27,296 nt of DNA from positions 1 through 27,296 of the IMG/VR virus record IMGVR_UViG_3300030116_003278. The stretch is one strand, 5' to 3'. The stretch comes from a virus. The notes below the pieces were generated by a model. That model was not told the origin of the DNA. It made no database searches and worked only from the letters and a program-made list of their open reading frames with translations. The translations under genes were made by a program, and so were the position numbers. This document shows, piece by piece, positions 5,422 to 10,871 of the stretch (positions within the stretch are counted from its first letter, which is position 1; each line of letters opens with the position of its first letter).

Positions 5422-6236
5422 TTGATAAATTACCAGCTATGTATTTCTTCCCAAATGATTACATAGCCTCTACAAGATCATTTACAATGGCTCAGAGGGG
5501 TATTTATACAGACCTTTTATTCTTTAGCCACACAATGAATGGCAAAGGTTTACCTTGTGATATTAACGAACTTTGCAAACTAATATTTCAAATGACGTTT
5601 GACTTAGAGGAAATTGAGCAGAACAGGTCTGATCTAATTTATGTTTTAGAAAAAAAGTTTTACATAGAAAATGATCGCTACTTTAACAAAAGGCAACAAC
5701 TTGAATTTGTTAAGGGTATTGAACTCTCTAACAAGAGAAGTCAAGCTAGAAAAAAGTCTAAAGAAAAATTTGATAGCGTTTTGTCAAATCAACTTGTTGT
5801 CACTGTAGATAAAGATGAAGATAAAGATGTATCTAATATATTTATATATATATGGGATAGTTTAAAAGTTCGTAGGGGATCAAAAAAATTAGCTTTTGAA
5901 AAGTTTAAAAAGATCAAAGACATTGACGCTGAAGTTATTATCACTAAATACAATAAATTATGCGATCAAGCTAGTGATGACAAATATATCCCACACTTTG
6001 CAACTTGGCTCAACCAAGAACGCTTTAATGACGAAGATGTCTTTAGCATTGAAGATTTTAAAAAAAGACATAACATAACTGCTAACTTTATTGAAGAAAA
6101 AGACGGATTATTGTTTTTTACCACGAAAGAAGCATGGGGAATTATGGATTGGATCTATGATAAAAAAGGCAACCACATAAAACCAAACGAGCTAAATGGC
6201 AAAAAAGAAGAAGAAACAGAAAAAACACAATCCTGA
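5418..6236 (+). CDS. DUF1376 domain protein, probable replication initiation protein
   Basis: A 272-residue protein. Residues 5-100 are a DUF1376 domain: LPAMYFFPNDYIASTRSFT, then QRGIYTDLLFFSH and the start of a winged-helix segment (GLPCDINELCKLI). DUF1376 proteins (YdaU-like) sit in phage and prophage replication modules and resemble the N-terminal part of replication initiators. The middle is basic and low-complexity; residues 140-205 form a second helical domain (YIWDSLKVRRGSKKLAFEKF, PHFATWLNQERF) like the C-terminal region of such initiators that contacts the helicase loader or helicase. No polymerase or helicase is in the window, so host machinery is likely recruited. Confidence 0.8.
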   Translation: MIDKLPAMYFFPNDYIASTRSFTMAQRGIYTDLLFFSHTMNGKGLPCDINELCKLIFQMTFDLEEIEQNRSDLIYVLEKKFYIENDRYFNKRQQLEFVKGIELSNKRSQARKKSKEKFDSVLSNQLVVTVDKDEDKDVSNIFIYIWDSLKVRRGSKKLAFEKFKKIKDIDAEVIITKYNKLCDQASDDKYIPHFATWLNQERFNDEDVFSIEDFKKRHNITANFIEEKDGLLFFTTKEAWGIMDWIYDKKGNHIKPNELNGKKEEETEKTQS

Positions 6237-6729
6237 AGCTCAACCCATAGAGGAAATGGATCGAGGCGCCCAGGAGATCATCACGATTGACGGACAACTC
6301 TTTAGACTCCCTGATCTGAAGCCCATGAAACAAGGGCTTAAACATATTTATGGGGAAATAAACTCAAATTTACAAAAATATTACCAACGCAACTTGTTAT
6401 GCCCACAAGATAGTCGAATAAACGCCTTAAGATTTGTGGCAGGGGAAAAGTTAGAAGCATTATCAGTTTATGCAGGACTACAATCTAGCCAAACCTTTAA
6501 TTGGGATCGCTTAGAGGGTATTCCAATGGGTAATTCGCTTGAAATATTTAATCTTAATGGTTTTGATGCCCATGACCAATTCAATAAAGCCATGCAATCT
6601 ATCCCATTAAACCTACGATCAGCAACTTATGACCTTATTGTTAATGACCAACCTGTCGGTAGACGTAAAGGAATGGATAATTTAAAGGAAAGTCTTGATT
6701 GTCTAAGAGATTTCTTTAAGATGGGTTAG
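6196..6729 (+). CDS. DUF6456-like protein
   Basis: A 177-residue protein overlapping the DUF1376 gene by 41 bases. It begins with a lysine-rich run, then a helical domain: RINALRFVAGEKLEALSVYAGL (residues 74-95), a variable middle and RKGMDNLKESLDCLRDFF at the end. The RxxAGxxL helix and the C-terminal helix resemble DUF6456, a domain in alphaproteobacterial regulators and phage proteins thought to act in DNA binding or transcription control. The assignment is by eye and moderate. It ends exactly where a strong hairpin begins (6729-6754). Confidence 0.6.
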   Translation: MAKKKKKQKKHNPEAQPIEEMDRGAQEIITIDGQLFRLPDLKPMKQGLKHIYGEINSNLQKYYQRNLLCPQDSRINALRFVAGEKLEALSVYAGLQSSQTFNWDRLEGIPMGNSLEIFNLNGFDAHDQFNKAMQSIPLNLRSATYDLIVNDQPVGRRKGMDNLKESLDCLRDFFKMG

Positions 6730-6754
6730 CCCTCTATCCTCGCTTCAAGAGGGC
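6729..6754 (+). promoter_or_regulatory. GC-rich hairpin whose loop is complementary to the repeated ribosome-binding box
   Basis: The arms GCCCTCT (6729-6735) and AGAGGGC (6748-6754) pair perfectly over seven bases. The 12-base loop ATCCTCGCTTCA (6736-6747) contains CCTCGCTT, the exact complement of AAGCGAGG found before most ORFs of the minus-strand block at 8163-10107. No clear T-run follows, so it is not a standard terminator. It may stabilise the 3' end of the upstream message, act as an attenuator, or form part of a small RNA that pairs with those ribosome-binding boxes. The structure is seen; the trans role is inferred. Confidence 0.6.
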
Positions 6755-6838
6755 ATTGTTCTCAGTTTGTTCTATTTAGATTATGGATCGTAAATGATAT
6801 GAATTTACTAAGGTGGAAAATTCTGCCTAAATCTTATT

Positions 6839-7123
6839 ATGAACGCCTATGTTAATTTGTGGGTGTCAGTTTTATCAAGAAATATATTAGACGCAACTTT
6901 TAGAACTAGCCCAAATTATGATATATCAGATCATGTCCTTTGTGCTGAAGCACAGGCATGGATCAATAGTAAAAGTTTCAAATTTATTTGTATGTTAATT
7001 AATATCGAGCCAACAATAGTGGTAAAAATCTATGAAAAAATCAACAAAACCAGAAAAAAAATCAGTCAATCGGAAGCCTTTGAAATCGTCAAAAAAGCCA
7101 TTGAACGACATATTACTCGATAA
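6839..7123 (+). CDS. Hypothetical phage protein
   Basis: A 94-residue protein, largely helical. Residues about 35-70 read AEAQAWINSKSFKFICMLINIEP followed by VVKIYEKI, resembling a small phage family in which a Trp segment precedes an ICxLxNxxP helix-turn-helix-like motif; no function is known. There is no good ribosome-binding site before the ATG at 6839; the nearest AGGTGG is 22 bases upstream. It follows the hairpin at 6729 after an 85-base gap, and overlaps the next gene by 92 bases. Confidence 0.6.
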   Translation: MNAYVNLWVSVLSRNILDATFRTSPNYDISDHVLCAEAQAWINSKSFKFICMLINIEPTIVVKIYEKINKTRKKISQSEAFEIVKKAIERHITR

Positions 7124-7307
7124 AGATATTAAATGCAGTTTATTTATTCATAAAGACCAAGAAGATAACAATAACGTCATTATTGTTTTTCAAGGTTTTA
7201 CGTCAAAAGAAGAATGTTATAAATTTGTAGAGTCTTACAAATCAGATCACGAGAATTTTCACGAAGTAGATCAAGAACATTACGGAACTAAATATACAAT
7301 ACATTAA
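7032..7307 (+). CDS. Hypothetical protein, last gene of the replication block
   Basis: A 91-residue protein with a very basic first 25 residues (KKSTKPEKKS, KSSKKP) and then a small alpha/beta-looking domain (IKCSLFIHKDQ, VIIVFQGFTSKEECYKFVES). The first 92 bases overlap the previous gene in another frame; a TTG at about codon 17 could be the true start and would reduce that overlap. Not recognised. It ends at a weak hairpin facing the convergent ParB-like gene. Confidence 0.55.
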   Translation: MKKSTKPEKKSVNRKPLKSSKKPLNDILLDKDIKCSLFIHKDQEDNNNVIIVFQGFTSKEECYKFVESYKSDHENFHEVDQEHYGTKYTIH

Positions 7308-7333
7308 GGCAACCCAAGAATATCAGATTGCCT
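7307..7333. terminator. Possible bidirectional terminator between convergent genes
   Basis: AGGCAA (7307-7312) and TTGCCT (7328-7333) form a six-base stem with a 15-base loop, followed on the plus strand by AAAAATA. It lies exactly between the ends of two converging operons, where a terminator is expected. The long loop and short stem make it weak. Confidence 0.35.
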
Positions 7334-7347
7334 AAAAATACTACAAC

Positions 7348-8094
7348 TTACTCAAAATAATATTTAGCTTTTTGTCTATTTTTGTAGTTATGAACAGATA
7401 ATATACTTTTTAGATTTTCTTCTACTGTATATGCGTTTTTCCATTGATGAGGAAATTTAGTAAAGTTTTCTAAAAAAGTATAAATATCAAAATTATCTTG
7501 CTTTCTTAATTTTAACAAAGCACGAATAAAATAAATCCTATTCCATATTTTAGGCTCTATTTTTGACTCTTTTAACATTAATATTTGACCTTTTACTTTT
7601 TCAAAAACAGGATTTGGAATTTGTAAATTTCCATTCCTAAAGTCAAAATAACTGCTTCTAATTTTATCTTCACCTAAAGATAAATAAGAACAAGCTTCAA
7701 CAACAGTAGAATGAGATACACCTAAAGATACTAATTCTAAATATTTTTTATAGTGTTCTCTATTTTTACTATGTATGACAAAAGCACCTGCAATATCAAT
7801 ATTGTTCCAATTATTTTGAACGGAATTGATATCTCTAATTAAGTCAATTAGTTTGCTTTTTTCTACATGAAAGACAGAATATCGAATGGGAATGTTTAAA
7901 GTTTTACAACATTCAAACCTATTTTGTCCGTCAATTATTTGTTTATATTGATCGACCACAATAGGATTTACCAATCCAAATGTTTTAATACTATCAATCA
8001 TTTTACTTACTTTGGAAGATTTAATTTCTCTATTTCCTTCAACGAATATAAATTCGTGATAGTCATTAGAGGTGTAAATCTGATCTTGTTTCAT
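7348..8094 (-). CDS. ParB/Srx-fold (ParB N-terminal-like) protein
   Basis: A 248-residue protein with a ParB N-terminal domain in its first 80 residues: a helix (KMIDSIKTFGLVNPIVVD) leading to IIDGQNRFECCKTLNIPI, where G56-Q57-N58-R59 matches the GxxR nucleotide-binding box (usually GQHR or GERR). ParB family members bind CTP and DNA; single-domain phage versions act as partition proteins, nucleases or transcription regulators. Residues 100-240 are helical, with a possible HTH near GVSHSTVVEACSYL, but do not match the standard ParB centre. No ParA is seen, so partition is unlikely unless the partner lies outside. It is last in the chain of small genes and is preceded by two hairpins. Confidence 0.78.
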   Translation of the reverse strand: MKQDQIYTSNDYHEFIFVEGNREIKSSKVSKMIDSIKTFGLVNPIVVDQYKQIIDGQNRFECCKTLNIPIRYSVFHVEKSKLIDLIRDINSVQNNWNNIDIAGAFVIHSKNREHYKKYLELVSLGVSHSTVVEACSYLSLGEDKIRSSYFDFRNGNLQIPNPVFEKVKGQILMLKESKIEPKIWNRIYFIRALLKLRKQDNFDIYTFLENFTKFPHQWKNAYTVEENLKSILSVHNYKNRQKAKYYFE

Positions 8095-8110
8095 GATTTA
8101 TTCTCTTTCT

Positions 8111-8154
8111 AGTATGCTAAATACATACTTAAAAGCCCTATAAAGAGCTTTTAA
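8111..8154. promoter_or_regulatory. Two adjoining inverted repeats upstream of the ParB-like gene
   Basis: AGTATG (8111-8116) and CATACT (8124-8129) flank a seven-base spacer. Starting at 8129, TTAAAAGC (8129-8136) pairs with GCTTTTAA (8147-8154), with an inner CT/AG pair and an ATAA loop. On the minus-strand message these lie between the stop of the preceding small gene and the ParB-like start. The second can act as a terminator or attenuator; the first could be an operator, perhaps for the ParB-like protein itself. Function is inferred from position. Confidence 0.45.
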
Positions 8155-8162
8155 CTATATAT

Positions 8163-8402
8163 TTAATATTCTAAATTAGTTTTAAAAGTTATTTCGCACT
8201 CTGTTTGATATCCACTATGTTTTTCAGTATAAAATCTAATAATTTCATACAATTCGCCTAAATCATAAGCGTAACTATTTGTATTCAATACTTTTTTTGT
8301 AATCTTAGGTTTTTTATATTTAATACGTTTTTTCTTTTTACTGTCGTAATAGTCTTTTTCTGTAGTAACTGCTGTTACTCTAATATCATTATAGTTTATC
8401 AT
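8163..8402 (-). CDS. Small hypothetical protein
   Basis: A 79-residue protein rich in Lys, Tyr and Thr (DYYDSKKKKRIKYKKPKITK at 17-36), with a beta-looking start and end. The ribosome-binding box AAAAGCGAGG lies six bases before the ATG at 8402. It overlaps the C-terminal end of the next gene upstream by 14 bases in another frame. No family is recognised. Being small, basic and part of a chain of similar genes, it fits the early host-takeover or anti-defence type of phage gene, which is a guess. Confidence 0.6.
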   Translation of the reverse strand: MINYNDIRVTAVTTEKDYYDSKKKKRIKYKKPKITKKVLNTNSYAYDLGELYEIIRFYTEKHSGYQTECEITFKTNLEY

Positions 8403-8574
8403 AGTTTACCTCGCTTTTATTGTTACTAAAATAGTCATAAGATAAAATCTTATTAACTCGTTTGCGTTCCTTTAATCGCTTAACCCTCTCTTTTTCATAA
8501 TCGTATGAGGTCTTACCATTACTGAAACGATATCTGTCGTTGCCGACAAATTCCTTTTTTTCGGTTTTAATCAT
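8389..8574 (-). CDS. Small basic hypothetical protein
   Basis: A 61-residue, strongly basic, helical protein (SYDYEKERVKRLKERKRVNK at 23-42). It is preceded by AAAAGCGAGGA, nine bases before the ATG. Its start lies within the end of the 8567-8728 ORF. Charge suggests nucleic-acid binding. Not recognised; the ribosome-binding box is the main support for it. Confidence 0.55.
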   Translation of the reverse strand: MIKTEKKEFVGNDRYRFSNGKTSYDYEKERVKRLKERKRVNKILSYDYFSNNKSEVNYDKL

Positions 8575-8728
8575 TGTCTTTTTCCTCGCTTTTATCTTCT
8601 TGTATTAGTTCACCTTGAGTAAAGCCTTGTTTTATCATCTCAGCAATATGCTGAAGATCAATTTCATTTGGTTCGTAATTTGGATAATCATCAACTGATA
8701 ATTTCCACCAACTAAATTTTATTGTCAT
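8567..8728 (-). CDS. 53-aa acidic microprotein
   Basis: A 53-residue ORF from ATG 8728 to TAA 8567. It starts MTIKFSWWKLSVDDYPNY and ends in an acidic tail (QEDKSEEKDND). The tail codons contain the ribosome-binding box of the following gene, which fixes the frame relationship. Its own start overlaps the upstream stop (TAATG) and has GAGTGAGGAT in front. Acidic phage microproteins can mimic DNA or block host proteins, but nothing specific is recognised. Confidence 0.55.
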   Translation of the reverse strand: MTIKFSWWKLSVDDYPNYEPNEIDLQHIAEMIKQGFTQGELIQEDKSEEKDND

Positions 8729-8907
8729 TATTTATCCTCACTCTCTTTCTCGATTTCTTGAATATCTTGTATTTCATGATCTTTTAATTCTATCCCATGA
8801 AATTCGTTAAATTGTTCTTTTAACTTTTCTATATAATCGTATTTGCTCTCAGCTTCTAAATTATTAATTGAAAAAGTTATAACAATATTTGATGTATATT
8901 CTTTCAT
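8728..8907 (-). CDS. 59-aa acidic microprotein
   Basis: A 59-residue ORF from ATG 8907 to TAA 8728, joined to the next gene by TAATG. It begins with a beta-like stretch (TSNIVITFSINNLEAESKYD) and continues as an acidic helix (EIQDIQEIEKESEDK). AAAAAGCGAGGAA lies just before the start. Not recognised. The strong ribosome-binding box and tight coupling support translation. Confidence 0.55.
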   Translation of the reverse strand: MKEYTSNIVITFSINNLEAESKYDYIEKLKEQFNEFHGIELKDHEIQDIQEIEKESEDK

Positions 8908-9078
8908 TTATTCCTCGCTTTTTCTTGTATAATTAAACAAATTAAAAATTAATGTAGGTTTTCCGTTTGACTTGGAATACATTTTGTTAATTAATATTGC
9001 TATTTCCATAAGTTCATTAAAAGTTAATCCTTCTAACTCTCTTTCAATGTCATGTTGTAATAATTTCTGATTACTCAC
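8908..9078 (-). CDS. 56-aa microprotein with GTG start
   Basis: A 56-residue ORF beginning with GTG at 9078, six bases after AAAGCGAGG. It is a helical peptide (IERELEGLTFNELMEIAILI) with a basic, aromatic C-terminal part (FNLFNYTRKSEE). Its last codons encode the ribosome-binding box for the next ORF and its stop lies one base from that start. No family is recognised. Confidence 0.5.
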   Translation of the reverse strand: MSNQKLLQHDIERELEGLTFNELMEIAILINKMYSKSNGKPTLIFNLFNYTRKSEE

Positions 9079-9262
9079 TTTTTACCTCGCTTTCTTTTAA
9101 TTCATAATGATGAATACAATCAGCACCATTTATGGTTTTATCTTCATTTAAACTATAAATAGCTAAATATTTTTTTTCTTTATCGCTAAAAAGATTAATT
9201 GCGTATTGAACTCCATTTTCTTCAATGGTAGCCCAATTATCAATCGGATAATGTATAATCAT
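9071..9262 (-). CDS. Small hypothetical protein
   Basis: A 63-residue protein with a beta-rich, aromatic body (YPIDNWATIEENGVQYAINL, KKYLAIYSL) and a short acidic tail. It looks like a small compact fold, similar in style to phage proteins of unknown role that begin with a WxxIxxNGxxY pattern. The start at 9262 overlaps the upstream stop as ATGA, and AAGTGAGGAT precedes it by four bases. The C-terminal codons hold the ribosome-binding box of the following gene. Confidence 0.6.
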   Translation of the reverse strand: MIIHYPIDNWATIEENGVQYAINLFSDKEKKYLAIYSLNEDKTINGADCIHHYELKESEVKSE

Positions 9263-9366
9263 TTATCCTCACTTTCTTTCTTAGCTCTTTTATAAAGTTT
9301 GTAAGATACATAAAAGAACGCAACCAATAAAATTAAGTCTAATCCGTTAAGTCCATAAAAAGGCAT
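9259..9366 (-). CDS. 35-aa single-pass membrane microprotein
   Basis: A 35-residue ORF from ATG 9366 to TGA 9259. Residues 8-24 are hydrophobic (GLDLILLVAFFYVSY) and are followed by a basic stretch (KLYKRAKKE), so it probably inserts with its C-terminus in the cytoplasm. AAAGCGAGG lies five bases before the start and the stop overlaps the next start (ATGA). A membrane-active role, for instance exclusion of other phages, is possible but unproven. Confidence 0.55.
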   Translation of the reverse strand: MPFYGLNGLDLILLVAFFYVSYKLYKRAKKESEDK

Positions 9367-9383
9367 AACAACCTCGCTTTCTT

Positions 9384-9428
9384 CAATATCATTATAGATA
9401 TTGATCTAAGGGCTATTGAAAGCCCTTA
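9384..9428. promoter_or_regulatory. Two tandem hairpins within the small-gene operon
   Basis: CAATATC (9384-9390) pairs with GATATTG (9397-9403), and TAAGGGCT (9407-9414) pairs perfectly with AGCCCTTA (9421-9428) around a six-base loop. They fill the only sizeable gap in the chain, between the 48-residue HTH ORF and the membrane microprotein. The second could be a terminator or a processing site that sets different levels for the two halves of the operon; no strong T-run follows on the minus strand. Confidence 0.45.
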
Positions 9429-9437
9429 AATAAATAT

Positions 9438-9584
9438 CTAATTGTTATTATAAATGCGACCTAAGTTAATCAATCTATTTGCTGTTTCTTGGCTTATTCC
9501 GTAAGCGTCAGCAATAGCTTGAACAGTCAAATAATTATTAAAGTAATCAAGATAAAACTCGACTGCGTTTATTGTTCTTAACAT
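9438..9584 (-). CDS. 48-aa helix-turn-helix microprotein
   Basis: A 48-residue ORF starting at ATG 9584 inside the end of the upstream gene (ATGTTAA overlap). Residues 18-42 (LTVQAIADAYGISQETANRL) make a standard helix-turn-helix with the expected Ala-x3-Gly-Ile-Ser turn. It is probably a small DNA-binding regulator, perhaps of this operon. Unlike most neighbours it has no separate ribosome-binding box, so its translation should depend on the upstream gene. Confidence 0.65.
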   Translation of the reverse strand: MLRTINAVEFYLDYFNNYLTVQAIADAYGISQETANRLINLGRIYNNN

Positions 9585-9799
9585 TCTGATAGTTCACTTT
9601 CTAATAAAACTAATCTTACTACTTGATATGTTTTATAAACTTCTTTAGCTTCTTTAAGTGTCAAATTGTGAACACTACGCAAAGCCAAAAATTTATTTTC
9701 TTTATCTTTTTTTATGATCTCATCATTCATATTTAAAAGACTAGCCACAGCGAAAGATATGTTTCTGTCGTGGTGATACTGAAAAGGATTGTTATCCAT
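9578..9799 (-). CDS. Small hypothetical protein
   Basis: A 73-residue helical protein (NISFAVASLLNMNDEIIKKD; LTLKEAKEVYKTYQVVRLVL). TAGCGAGG lies five bases before the ATG at 9799. The LTLKEAKE segment is a typical helix cap, but I recognise no family. It starts 15 bases after the 9814-10107 gene ends and is overlapped at its end by the HTH microprotein. Confidence 0.6.
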   Translation of the reverse strand: MDNNPFQYHHDRNISFAVASLLNMNDEIIKKDKENKFLALRSVHNLTLKEAKEVYKTYQVVRLVLLESELSEC

Positions 9800-9813
9800 A
9801 ATTACCTCGCTAT

Positions 9814-10107
9814 CTAAAATGCTTGAATAATAATCGCTTCACTGTTTGGAACTTCAATAACAGTGGTAGCATTTCTTAATTCTTCCAAGCTGTTCACACT
9901 GTCATATTGATCCAAACATTCTTCGAGAGTTTCATACTCATCAAAATCACATCTGAACGCAATCGGATCAAACTCCAATTCAGTGTCGCAACTTTCTTCA
10001 TACTCTGTTAAGTAATTAAATAAGGCTTTAGATCCTTCATAACTAAATCCAAATCCTTCTTTGGTCATCTCATCAGTAAACTGAGAGCTTGTAATTGTAT
10101 CTTTCAT
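9814..10107 (-). CDS. Conserved acidic phage protein, first gene of the small-gene operon
   Basis: I use the ATG at 10107 rather than one five codons upstream because the ribosome-binding box (GCGAGG) would otherwise lie inside the gene. It encodes 97 very acidic residues. The pattern FGFSYEGSKALFNYLTEYEE, then DPIAFRCDFDEYETLEE, matches a widespread marine and enteric phage family with a YEGxxALFxYLxxLEE core, of unknown function. The acidic surface could mimic DNA. A sigma70-like promoter (10135-10165) lies immediately upstream, making this the first and probably strongest expressed gene of the block. Confidence 0.75.
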   Translation of the reverse strand: MKDTITSSQFTDEMTKEGFGFSYEGSKALFNYLTEYEESCDTELEFDPIAFRCDFDEYETLEECLDQYDSVNSLEELRNATTVIEVPNSEAIIIQAF

Positions 10108-10134
10108 GATATTACCTCGCATTATTAATTATTT

Positions 10135-10165
10135 ATAATAGATCAAATATTAAAGAATATGTCAA
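10135..10165 (-). promoter_or_regulatory. Sigma70-like promoter for the small-gene operon
   Basis: Read on the minus strand, a consensus TTGACA (10165-10160) and TATTAT (10140-10135) are separated by 19 bases, slightly longer than the usual 17. The predicted transcript would begin some 20 bases before the ribosome-binding box of the 9814-10107 gene. The perfect -35 and the position make this the best promoter I see in the window. Confidence 0.6.
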
Positions 10166-10241
10166 GACAATTAAGAACAAAATAGGATTATTTTATCAAT
10201 CTAAATTAAACCAATTTGCCACGAATTAACCACAAAAAACC

Positions 10242-10436
10242 ATGAAACAAATACCAACTATTAGAGAAAAACAAACATATATTATTAAAGCTATATACAA
10301 GGGTATAAGAAATACATATAGAAAGATAAAAGATATATTAATAGAAAGTATTGATATTATTAGACTAATATACGTTGCGTTTAAGGTTTATAATATTACG
10401 AATGGGTATAGATACAATAAGAATAAAAATATTTAA
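10242..10436 (+). CDS. Doubtful small basic ORF
   Basis: A 64-residue frame, rich in Ile, Lys, Tyr and Asn, with no ribosome-binding site before its ATG. Its composition is what AT-rich non-coding DNA gives by chance, though a helix such as IKDILIESIDIIRLIYVAFK is possible. Listed because no better frame occupies the stretch. Confidence 0.2.
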   Translation: MKQIPTIREKQTYIIKAIYKGIRNTYRKIKDILIESIDIIRLIYVAFKVYNITNGYRYNKNKNI

Positions 10437-10515
10437 CAAAGTCCTTAAAAGAACATAAAATATATAAATATAATAATATATTACTTGTTTGTAATGTAAT
10501 GTTATGTATTGGGAT

Positions 10516-10533
10516 CTATATTTACAAATATAG
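10516..10533. promoter_or_regulatory. 18-base palindrome, possible operator
   Basis: CTATATTT (10516-10523) and AAATATAG (10526-10533) are perfect inverted repeats with a two-base centre. Such a dyad without a loop is more like a protein-binding operator than an RNA hairpin. It lies 120 bases upstream of the first structural gene and could bind one of the HTH proteins encoded here. In so AT-rich a stretch, chance is a real alternative. Confidence 0.35.
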
Positions 10534-10652
10534 TGATAAAATATTACTAAAATTATTTTATACGAACAGAATATGCACAAACCCCCATGCATAGCATCGT
10601 AGATGTTAGCCTACCCATTTCAACTCAGTACAAATCTCTATAAAGGCTCAAA

Positions 10653-10871
10653 ATGGATATAGATTTTAGATTAAAAAAAGATATTATACCAACAGGCAAA
10701 CTACATAGTGAGTTAGCTATATTTAGTTGGGATAGAAAACAAGAAATGCAAAAAAGAGTATGTCTATATTGTGATGCTTGGGGTACATTTGCGATACAAC
10801 CGCAAGACGCATATCGACAATATTACTTCTTGTGTGGAGATCATTATTCAAATGAAAAAAAAGAAGATTAA
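10653..10871 (+). CDS. Zinc-knuckle-type small protein ahead of the terminase
   Basis: A 72-residue protein with C37-x2-C40 (CLYC) and C61-x2-H64 (CGDHY), spaced as a small zinc-binding fold, after a basic N-terminal part (FRLKKD). The ATG is preceded by AAAGG. Similar short Cys-rich proteins occur just upstream of large terminase genes in marine podovirus contigs. It does not look like a classical small terminase subunit (no HTH, too short), although that gene is expected about here. DNA or RNA contact is plausible. Confidence 0.65.
   Translation: MDIDFRLKKDIIPTGKLHSELAIFSWDRKQEMQKRVCLYCDAWGTFAIQPQDAYRQYYFLCGDHYSNEKKED

Larger units (their letters stand above)
8409..10123 (-). promoter_or_regulatory. 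Family of nine extended ribosome-binding boxes (A-A-G-C/T-G-A-G-G)
   Basis: Nine starts on the minus strand (8402, 8574, 8728, 8907, 9078, 9262, 9366, 9799, 10107) share a GNGAGG core, most preceded by A-rich bases as AAAGCGAGG, ending 4-9 bases before the start codon. Only GAGG is needed to pair with 16S rRNA; the conserved bases upstream are more than that. Two copies have T in place of C (GTGAGGAT). The boxes often sit inside the last codons of the preceding ORF, giving many of these proteins a Ser-Glu near the end. Confidence 0.75.
10166..10652. other. AT-rich, mostly non-coding region between divergent blocks
   Basis: About 490 very AT-rich bases separate the minus-strand small-gene operon from the structural genes. 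It holds one doubtful plus-strand ORF (10242-10436), an 18-base palindrome (10516-10533) and a more GC-balanced 80-base leader before 10653. A promoter for the structural operon should be here, but I find no convincing -35/-10 pair on the plus strand. It is also a candidate for a replication origin because of its composition; no iterons are evident. Confidence 0.5.

Noticed and set aside
10365-10592. 75-residue minus-strand ORF in the AT-rich gap
   Set aside because: Hydrophobic Ile/Tyr-rich chance translation of AT-rich DNA, no ribosome-binding site and no coupling to the small-gene operon.
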